DNA from: Haloarcula marismortui ATCC 43049
GTDB lineage: Archaea; Halobacteriota; Halobacteria; Halobacteriales; Haloarculaceae
Direction of reading: 5' to 3'
Assembly (NCBI RefSeq): GCF_000011085.1
Contig: NC_006395.1
Location: 124,001 to 188,000 of the forward strand
Length of the DNA stretch: 64,000 nucleotides
This document shows positions 57,804-64,000 of the stretch, in pieces. The position numbers and the translations under genes are program-made. The notes beneath the pieces are model-generated. The model saw only the letters and a list, made by a program, of their open reading frames with translations. It was not told where the DNA came from and searched no databases. Within the stretch, counting starts at the first letter, position 1. Every line of letters starts with the position of its first letter.

Positions 57804-60296
57804 TTAATTCACACTCCGTGATTGGCTCGACGAGAGCAGTGTCCCAAGCGTTCCACGGCTATGGTCCCAGATAACGATCGAGGTCGGAAGGACCAGTATG
57901 GACGCTACGAACGAATAGAGGACGCTGAGGGCGATCAGCAACCCGAACTGACCCAGGATCGGGACGACTGCGAGGACGAGTACTCCGGTGCCAGATGTTG
58001 TGGTGACCATACTGCCCGCCAATGCGCCACCTGTTCCCCGGACGCTAATGTCGAGTGCTTCGAGCAAGCCGACGTCGCCCCGGTACTCCTCGGAGAACCG
58101 ATGGACGAGGTGGGCAGAGTAATCGATACCGAGCCCAATTCCGATCGATAACGTCGTTCCGGTGAGGACATTAAATGGGATGTCCAGATACCGCATTGTC
58201 GCAGCCAAGGCAGCAATGGTAAGCAGTATCGGGATGAGGTTCGCAGCCCCGAGCCCGGGACGGCGTTCGAGTAGCCAGTAGGCGAAGAACAGGAACGCTG
58301 CAGACGCGAGAATTGCGAGACCCAGGCTTATGTACGCCGACTCTGCGATTACATCCGAGACGGCTTTTAATACCACAACGCTACCGGTTGCGGTCGCCTC
58401 CATCCGGAACTCATCAGCAACGGCTCTCGTGTCATCTGTCACTTCCTGTTGACTCGCATCGGACTCAACAGAATATACAACTCGCGTGCGCGTGAAGTCG
58501 TCAGTCATGTACGATGCCGCGCGGTCACCGTACGGTGAGTCATACAGCGCGTTGTAGATAGTCGGAAGGTTCTGGTCGGGAACGCCGTTCCCGTTCTGGT
58601 CGTTCTGGGCGACGAGTTGTCGGAACTCCGGCGAAGCACGCTCGTAGCGGTTAATCACCGTCAGGATACTTGTCGTATCTGCACTTCCGCCGGCTGTGAC
58701 AAATGAGTCAGGCGGGTCCTGATTCGCCCGGTAGATTTCCTCTAACGCTGTTCCATCCTGTAACGATCCTTCGACGTATATTGTTACTGTGTCACTCTCA
58801 CCACTCTCGAAGGTGTCCTCAAGATAGTTTATTTGTTTCGTGACTGTGTACTCGCTCGGAGCCACAGCTTCCGGCAGAACCTCGACGTATCCGGGGTTCT
58901 CCTCCGGTGGGAGGAAGTCCTCAGTGGTGAACCGGGTATCGATTCCAGTTCCATACGCCCCCATGGCTGCCGTAGACACCAGCACAAGAGCGAAGAATAC
59001 GTACGGGGCCCGGCGGGCGATTGTGACACCGATAGTGAGGGATTTGCCGACTGCGGAGTCCTCAGAGCCGATCGGAGCGATACTGAATTCGGGGAGGTCG
59101 TATCGCACCCGCTGCCGGTCCGTGAAGTGTTTGAGCGACGGCAGGAAGATACCGAAAATAAGGAACGTGAATATGATTCCGACACTGGCGACAAACCCAA
59201 GGTCGCGGATCGGACCAAGCTGACTGGTCCCGTTGGCCGCGAATCCCAGAACTGTCGTGCCTGTCACGATGAAGAAGGCCGGGAGCAACTGGTCTGTTGC
59301 GGTCCGCATTGCGGGCGTCGGCTCGACATCCTCGACGCGCTCTTCACGATATCGGTTCACGGCGTGAATCCCAAAGTCGATTCCAATGGCGAGGAGCAAC
59401 GGCGGGACTGTGATCAACATCTGCGTGAAGGGGATACCGGCCCAGCCCATGAACCCGAATGTCCAGACAATCGCCATCGCAAGGGAGACAAGGCCAATGA
59501 GCAGATCAAACGGGTCCCGGTACGCGATAATGAGGAAGAACAGAATCAGGACCACAGCAGCCGGGACAACGAGTCCCAGCGAATCGGAGATAACACTGCT
59601 CAGTTCTGCAGAAATGAGCCCACTGCCGAAGACAGAGATATCACCGTCGACCGAACTGACGATAAACTCCGCTTCCTGCTGAATGGGCGTCAGTGGTGAT
59701 GACCCCTCTGTCCCGGCACTGCTTGAGACACCTGACACCTCGTGGGTAACAGTCGTCAGTGTTGCCGATGCAGACGGCTCTTCTCGGTTCAGGTCGTTGC
59801 TGAGAAGTCCTGCAACTGCCGGCTGGCGCTCGAGCGTCGTTCGAGTGGCGGATTTGATTTCCGACTGTGAGGCTGCTTCTACGGCATCGATCTGTTCGGG
59901 CAGTGTCTCCGCGTCCGGGTCAAGCGTCTGTGCGACGGCCTGTGCAACACTCGTCGTTCCGACAACGTCCTGTGATTCGCGCTGTGTCAACCGGTTCTGG
60001 GCTTCCAGCATATTGAGGATGGCCGGCTTCGACAGGACGTTCTGGTCTTTCTGGATTAGCGTCGTGGAGCCAGTCCCCTCACCGAACGGTTCGCGTTCGA
60101 AGTTGTCGTTCACCTCGTCGAACGCTTCCTGTGCAGGAACGCCGTCGGTGAACTGTGATGTCCCCGAGTCGGTCGCAGTCATGCCGAACCCCGCCGACAG
60201 AATGAGGGTTGTGACGATGAACACAGCGACGACTGTCTTGTCACGGTTGACAATCCAATCGTCTAGGATGTCGATATATTTCTGGTAGTCTAACAT
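57804..60296 (-). CDS. MMPL/RND-family transporter
   Basis: 830 residues with two repeats of a large extracytoplasmic loop plus five helices. Repeat 1 has TVVAVFIVTTLILSAGFGMTATDS and PPLLLAIGIDFGIHAVNRYREERVEDVEP; repeat 2 has FFALVLVSTAAMGAYGTG and FNVLTGTTLSIGIGLGIDYSAHLVHRFSEEYRGD. The Gly/Asp/Tyr motifs (IDFGIH, GIDYSAH) are those of the proton-coupled MMPL/SSD proteins. It probably exports lipid or glycolipid, or surface components. Its start lies 27 bases after the stop of the COG1361 surface protein, so both form one operon; this pairing recurs in archaea. Confidence 0.88.
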   Translation of the reverse strand: MLDYQKYIDILDDWIVNRDKTVVAVFIVTTLILSAGFGMTATDSGTSQFTDGVPAQEAFDEVNDNFEREPFGEGTGSTTLIQKDQNVLSKPAILNMLEAQNRLTQRESQDVVGTTSVAQAVAQTLDPDAETLPEQIDAVEAASQSEIKSATRTTLERQPAVAGLLSNDLNREEPSASATLTTVTHEVSGVSSSAGTEGSSPLTPIQQEAEFIVSSVDGDISVFGSGLISAELSSVISDSLGLVVPAAVVLILFFLIIAYRDPFDLLIGLVSLAMAIVWTFGFMGWAGIPFTQMLITVPPLLLAIGIDFGIHAVNRYREERVEDVEPTPAMRTATDQLLPAFFIVTGTTVLGFAANGTSQLGPIRDLGFVASVGIIFTFLIFGIFLPSLKHFTDRQRVRYDLPEFSIAPIGSEDSAVGKSLTIGVTIARRAPYVFFALVLVSTAAMGAYGTGIDTRFTTEDFLPPEENPGYVEVLPEAVAPSEYTVTKQINYLEDTFESGESDTVTIYVEGSLQDGTALEEIYRANQDPPDSFVTAGGSADTTSILTVINRYERASPEFRQLVAQNDQNGNGVPDQNLPTIYNALYDSPYGDRAASYMTDDFTRTRVVYSVESDASQQEVTDDTRAVADEFRMEATATGSVVVLKAVSDVIAESAYISLGLAILASAAFLFFAYWLLERRPGLGAANLIPILLTIAALAATMRYLDIPFNVLTGTTLSIGIGLGIDYSAHLVHRFSEEYRGDVGLLEALDISVRGTGGALAGSMVTTTSGTGVLVLAVVPILGQFGLLIALSVLYSFVASILVLPTSIVIWDHSRGTLGTLLSSSQSRSVN

Positions 60297-60323
60297 TGTG
60301 TCATATACGTTAGCCTCGGAGAG

Positions 60324-62258
60324 TTACTGTCGGCTGTACCAGACCACGCCGCCAACGACTGCGAGAAGTCCAACACCACCGATAAGCCACAGTGGCGTCC
60401 CGCCGCTTCCGGACTGGTCCGTAACTTCTATTGGCAGACTGTAGGTGTCTGAAACCCGTTTGTCCCCGTCTGGCGTCTCATACTGGAAGTCAAGATTGAG
60501 CGGATACGTCTTGTCCAGCGCATTGCTTCCCGCTGAGAGCTGGACGGAAACCGTTTCTGACTCTCTGGGTCCCAGCTCAGCGATAAACGTTTCATCGTCA
60601 CTGCTGCTGAGCGGATCATTGACGAACGCCTTGCCCTCAATGCTGGTCAGCGTCTTGTCTTTCGTATTCGTTATCGTAAACGTAATTGAGCGGTCTTGTC
60701 CGACGCCGAGCGTCGAATTCTGCATTTCGATGTCGAATTCGTCCTGACTGCCATCCACTGTTGAGCGAACTTCAAGTGTCTCTGCGACAACCCTGTCATC
60801 GTTGTCGTCGCGATAGCTCACTCCGAAGTCAAACTGCCGAGCGCCTGCCTCTGCGCTGTTGGACACGTCAACACCAAAGCTGAAGTTGGCTGATTCGCCT
60901 GCATCGAGATTTCCGACAGCGTACTGCGTCTCTTTTGGCGATAGTGTCGACTGCTGGCTTTCCCAAGCGATAACAACGTTCTCAACATCACGCGTTCCAG
61001 TGTTTGTGAGGGTTGCACTCAGTGATCCGTCTTCACCGGCTTGGAGTGAGGTGTCAATATTGGACACGCCAAAGTTCTGTTCAGGTGCCGGACTGAGGCT
61101 CAACTGTACATCGTCATAGGTGCTGGTGTCGCCCTCGTGATCATCATACTGGACGTTGGCCGACAGCGCGTAGCTTCGGTCCTCGGCATCGGGGCTGGCT
61201 GTTGCATCAACTCGGACGGTCCGAACTTCACCGGGTTCCCAGTTGCCAACATATGCTGTTGTCGAGGAACTCTTGCCGAACGTTATATCGGCGTTCCGTG
61301 AAGCAAACGTAACAGATGCGTCATCAACAGTCAACGGGCCTGTGTTGCGGAGCTGAACCTCGTACGTTCCCGTGTTGCTGACGGCGACAGAGCTGCTTGA
61401 ATTGACGACTGAGAACCGCTGTTCAGGATCAGGTTCGACTGCAATGGATTGTCCTGCTGATTGCGTTCGGAGGCCGTCCTCGTTGTCAAATGCGACCGAC
61501 AGCTCAAACCCGTACGGCTCCGGCTCGGCGGCTTCAGCGGCACTCACACGATAATTGAACGTCCGGACTTCGCCCGGTTCCCACTTATCAACGAATCGTG
61601 AAGTGGCAGCGCCGCCGCTCACTGTGAGGTCCTGACTCTGGGATTCCAGCGTTACCGCGGAGTCCCGTGCGGAACTGCTTCCGGTATTTTCAACAGTAAC
61701 CGCTACTGTGCCCGTAGAGTCAACGCGGGCATTCGAATCAATATCAGTCACATTAAACGTGGCGTCATTGGTGACATCGATTTCAACGTCGACAGTCCGA
61801 GTGTTCTCGTTCTCGTCTCGAGCCCCCGTCTCTTCAGAGATGAAGCTCGCGTGCTTGTACCTCAATTTCAGTTGTGCTTCGTGTGTTCCAGAGTCCGCGT
61901 CTTCATCCACGCTGATCTCAAACGGGACTGTAACCTTTGGGCCGACTTGGAGGGTCCCGAGGCTTCGTTTCGAGTTCTTGACGGATATTGGTGCGTCGCC
62001 AGAGCTAAGTGACACGGTGAGTCCCTTAGCAGCGGTTACCTCGCTGTTTAACGCCGGATTTTGAGCTGAACCACTTTGCAAATCCCCGGTGTTGACTAGG
62101 GAAATTTCTACAGTCTTTTGCTCACCAGGGGCGACACCGTCGTCTTCAAGCGTTGCAACGATATCGGGGCTCCCAACGACCGCAGCGGTTGCCGTTCCGC
62201 TAGTTACGACAATGCCAACTACGGCCAGGAGTAGCAGCTTCTGTGCCTTCGGTGCCAT
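60324..62258 (-). CDS. COG1361-type exported protein with NEW3/CARDB-like repeats
   Basis: 644 residues from MAPKAQKLLLLAVVGIVVTSGTATAAV, a Sec signal (SGTATA-AV cleavage region). The body repeats a beta-sandwich of about 120 residues, each with a SVSNTGTYEVQLRNTGPLTVDDASVTFASR-like pattern: several units carry NTG(S/T) followed by D(A/S)xVxxxSxxxxL and WEPGEVRTV; these are NEW3/CARDB-like folds of the COG1361 surface proteins. A C-terminal anchor TPLWLIGGVGLLAVVGGVVWYSRQ ends the chain. It is displayed on the cell surface and co-transcribed with the MMPL transporter. An ATG at 62279 would add seven residues. Confidence 0.82.
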   Translation of the reverse strand: MAPKAQKLLLLAVVGIVVTSGTATAAVVGSPDIVATLEDDGVAPGEQKTVEISLVNTGDLQSGSAQNPALNSEVTAAKGLTVSLSSGDAPISVKNSKRSLGTLQVGPKVTVPFEISVDEDADSGTHEAQLKLRYKHASFISEETGARDENENTRTVDVEIDVTNDATFNVTDIDSNARVDSTGTVAVTVENTGSSSARDSAVTLESQSQDLTVSGGAATSRFVDKWEPGEVRTFNYRVSAAEAAEPEPYGFELSVAFDNEDGLRTQSAGQSIAVEPDPEQRFSVVNSSSSVAVSNTGTYEVQLRNTGPLTVDDASVTFASRNADITFGKSSSTTAYVGNWEPGEVRTVRVDATASPDAEDRSYALSANVQYDDHEGDTSTYDDVQLSLSPAPEQNFGVSNIDTSLQAGEDGSLSATLTNTGTRDVENVVIAWESQQSTLSPKETQYAVGNLDAGESANFSFGVDVSNSAEAGARQFDFGVSYRDDNDDRVVAETLEVRSTVDGSQDEFDIEMQNSTLGVGQDRSITFTITNTKDKTLTSIEGKAFVNDPLSSSDDETFIAELGPRESETVSVQLSAGSNALDKTYPLNLDFQYETPDGDKRVSDTYSLPIEVTDQSGSGGTPLWLIGGVGLLAVVGGVVWYSRQ

Positions 62259-62754
62259 ATTAGTAAGGCTTCCATTCAATCCGCGGTTCGTTGGTAGTCA
62301 TAAACGGCTTCGAAATTCTTCGGTTACCAGTCGTCATGTTCCTGTAGTTGACTAAACGTTCAATCACATATAGTGCTTTCGTCTCTTCTGAAGTCAGATA
62401 GGACAACCAATCGATCAAAACCCGCGCTGTTTGATTTTTGGGACCTCAGAGTGTTGGCGTTAGAAGGGTCTGAGAGCACACCAAATGGGCAGATACGTGC
62501 GATACACTCGGATGAGTGTGTGAATACAAAGAACTAGAATGCAGTCCAATTCACTCCGTGATACAGGGGCCAACAATACGCTTAAGTTTATTGAATGTAT
62601 AGTCAAGAATATAGCTATCTACCAACAACTGCCCTTACTCAATCCAGTGATGAAAACGAGACCCCAGATTGGCCACGTGGTCAACAGCGAGCGAACAGCA
62701 AAACCGTGAGTGATTTGAACCGTACCGCTCAAGCACGGAACGGTCAATGTAAAG
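62259..62754. other. Promoter region between the surface-protein operon and the TetR gene
   Basis: About 500 bases. Contains TATAGTCAAGAATATAGCTAT at about 62599-62618, an AT-rich element that might serve as operator of the TetR gene, and AGTGCTTTCGTCTC near the surface-protein promoter side. No gene recognised. Confidence 0.4.
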
Positions 62755-63354
62755 ATGACTAACGAGATAACCTTTTTTCAGAACCCGGAGGGAACCCGCG
62801 AGGAGATCCTCGAGGCAACCTTCTATGCACTGCGTCAGCACGGCTACGCGGATCTAACTATTTCAAAGATAGGTGATGAGTTCGGGAAGAGTCAATCGCT
62901 CATATATCATCATTACGATAATAAAGACGAGTTGCTGGTAGATCTTCTTGATTACATGCTTGAGCAGGTCGAAAACCAAGTTCCGCTTCCCAACCAATCC
63001 CCTGAAGCATACATTGACGTGATCGTCGACGAAATATTTGGGACAAGCAACAACAGTGATATCGAATTTTCCCAGGCTGTGATTGAGTTGCGAGCGCAGG
63101 CAGCGCACGACGACGATTACAACCGTCTCTTTCGCAGGAGTGATGACTTTATTCGAAAGCAGATCGCCCGTGTCATCCAAGCGGGTGTTGACGCCGGCGC
63201 ATTTACTGTTGAAGACCCATCGCAGACAGCCGCACTGTTCCACACAGTTTTAGTCGGGATTCAGGCGGAACGGATTACCAGCGACGAGGACACAATCGAC
63301 GACGTGAGAGCCGAATTTCGACGGTACGTCGAGAACTGTTTGCTCTCGGAGTAG
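62755..63354 (+). CDS. TetR-family regulator
   Basis: 199 residues. HTH: EEILEATFYALRQHGYADLTISKIGDEFGKSQSLIYHHYDNKDELLVDLLDYMLEQVENQ, the TetR fold with recognition helix KSQSLIYHHYDNKD. The ligand domain follows. It resembles the regulator at 57062 in layout, and the two flank the COG1361-MMPL operon, so each may repress it. The start at ATG 62755 follows GATAACCT-rich DNA; it converges with the partial exported protein gene at 63383. Confidence 0.88.
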   Translation: MTNEITFFQNPEGTREEILEATFYALRQHGYADLTISKIGDEFGKSQSLIYHHYDNKDELLVDLLDYMLEQVENQVPLPNQSPEAYIDVIVDEIFGTSNNSDIEFSQAVIELRAQAAHDDDYNRLFRRSDDFIRKQIARVIQAGVDAGAFTVEDPSQTAALFHTVLVGIQAERITSDEDTIDDVRAEFRRYVENCLLSE

Positions 63355-63382
63355 CCCCATCAAGTCACGTCTAGCTGAGCGA

Positions 63383-64000
63383 TTAACTGCCACCGTCAGC
63401 CATCGTGCCGCCACCGGGCATCGACTGACAGTCTCCTTCGGGCTTCTGGATCGGGTCAACCACACCCCACGAGTGGAAGTCCCACCGCATTGACTCGCCT
63501 TCAATACGTCGCGGATATCCGGAGTCCGCCAGAATGTAGTATGTCAGCGGCTTCTGGGACTCAGCCTGAGAGATTTCATACACCAGCACCTCCTCACCAT
63601 CGATGGTATCCCGACCGACCGGCGTGACTTCCGGGTTTTCCTCCGGCTGATCGGAGAAACGGCCTGGATCAACCTCGTCACGACCCATCCCCTGTTGCAT
63701 CGTTCCCCGGACACACTGCCCTCCAACAACGGTGTACGTACTGTTCCCAATGTGATACATCTCCATCTGTTGTCCCTGCTGGTCGAATGACCAGTACATA
63801 TCTCCCCGGTAGAAACGGCCAGACATCTCCACGGTCCGCCCTCCGGACTGCACTGTGGCTGTCATCGCATACGATTTAGGGAACCGTGTAACCTGACCGA
63901 ACTGTGTTGATCTGTCGTCGTTACCGCTGAGCGTCGATTTATTCGTAGCAGTTACCGCAGCTGAGTCCGGCGTTGGTTCGGCACCGCCACCAGTCTCAGT
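63383..64000 (-). CDS. Exported protein of unknown function, N-terminus outside the window
   Basis: The minus-strand frame is open from its stop at 63383 to the window edge, about 205 residues visible. It begins inside a Thr/Ser-rich stretch at the edge (TETGGGAEPTPDSAAVTATN), then NGRFYRGD-like segments: VEMSGRFYRGDMYWSFDQQGQQMEMYHIGNSTYTVVGGQCVRGTMQQGMGRDE, ending LTYYILADSGYPRRIEGESMRWDFHSWGVVDPIQKPEGDCQSMPGGG. The low-complexity linker, Cys pair and LolA-like FYRGDMYW...TYYILADSGYPRRIE pattern suggest a lipoprotein exposed outside the cell. The signal peptide lies beyond 64000. An internal Met at 63865 is not the true start. Confidence 0.6.
   Translation of the reverse strand, partial: TETGGGAEPTPDSAAVTATNKSTLSGNDDRSTQFGQVTRFPKSYAMTATVQSGGRTVEMSGRFYRGDMYWSFDQQGQQMEMYHIGNSTYTVVGGQCVRGTMQQGMGRDEVDPGRFSDQPEENPEVTPVGRDTIDGEEVLVYEISQAESQKPLTYYILADSGYPRRIEGESMRWDFHSWGVVDPIQKPEGDCQSMPGGGTMADGGS

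Noticed and set aside
62599-62618. TAGTCA and TAGCTA near the TetR gene at 62755 resemble the iterons of the parA region.
   Set aside because: They are spaced 12 bases, not 13, and there are only two; more likely an AT-rich operator or chance.
1-64000. tRNA, rRNA and CRISPR arrays.
   Set aside because: No cloverleaf with a GGTTCGA-type T-loop in context, no rRNA segments, and no regularly spaced repeats of 24-37 bases with unique spacers were found by eye.

Overview
The window is haloarchaeal chromosome, most like Haloarcula. The proteins are strongly acidic, the DNA is GC-rich, many genes start at or near the predicted transcription start with an archaeal TATA element about 25-30 bases upstream, and the repertoire is typical of halophilic archaea: bacterio-opsin-activator-like regulators, small zinc-ribbon proteins, tandem universal stress proteins, an IS6-family element and COG1361 surface proteins. 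No rRNA, tRNA or CRISPR array was seen.

Layout. 0-2.3 kb: end of a urease cluster (ureG end, ureD, ureE, ureF). 2.4-13.7 kb: redox and stress genes (methyltransferase, DUF302, HTH regulator, thioredoxin, CoA-disulfide-reductase-like flavoprotein, Ca2+-type P-ATPase, two FMN-binding split-barrel proteins, two UspA-type proteins, DUF2267). 13.8-21.2 kb: a copper/anaerobic block, with nosL, an HTH regulator, the opposing nosDFY operon whose NosD carries a NosL-like N-terminal region, and a formate dehydrogenase catalytic subunit; no nosZ is in the window. 21.5-24.5 kb: GMP-reductase-like enzyme, two DtxR-type iron boxes in front of a truncated iron-siderophore binding-protein pseudogene, and three tandem C-rich hairpin elements that look like related minus-strand small RNAs. 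24.6-35.2 kb: three very large multi-sensor proteins around a glutamate dehydrogenase operon; two of the three receiver domains have lost the phospho-acceptor Asp.

35.5-41.1 kb: RHH regulator, NRAMP-related transporter lacking the metal-binding residues, and hydantoinase/oxoprolinase HyuA-HyuB, consistent with uptake and ring-opening of a cyclic amide such as 5-oxoproline. 41.2-48.9 kb: a DUF3592 protein, a LOV-like domain without its photoactive Cys, an NhaC antiporter, an IclR regulator, a GGR-like flavoprotein, and long AT-rich spacers with decayed coding. 49.2-53.4 kb: an integrated-plasmid-like island with a tyrosine recombinase, ParA, and a small putative partner. A 13-bp-phased TAGCTA/TAGTCA iteron array occurs both in the parA promoter and downstream of the operon, where it is split by a cleanly bounded 745-bp IS6-family insertion with an 8-bp target duplication. 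53.7-64 kb: coiled-coil membrane protein, BASS transporter, LUD protein, and a surface/export cluster (COG1361 protein, MMPL/RND transporter, two TetR regulators, a partial exported protein).

The most distinctive items are the phased iteron partition locus split by the IS, the three tandem C-rich hairpin RNAs, the NosL-NosD fusion, a 15-bp perfect inverted pair placed upstream of both the Bat-like gene and the gdh operon, and the degenerate sensory domains.
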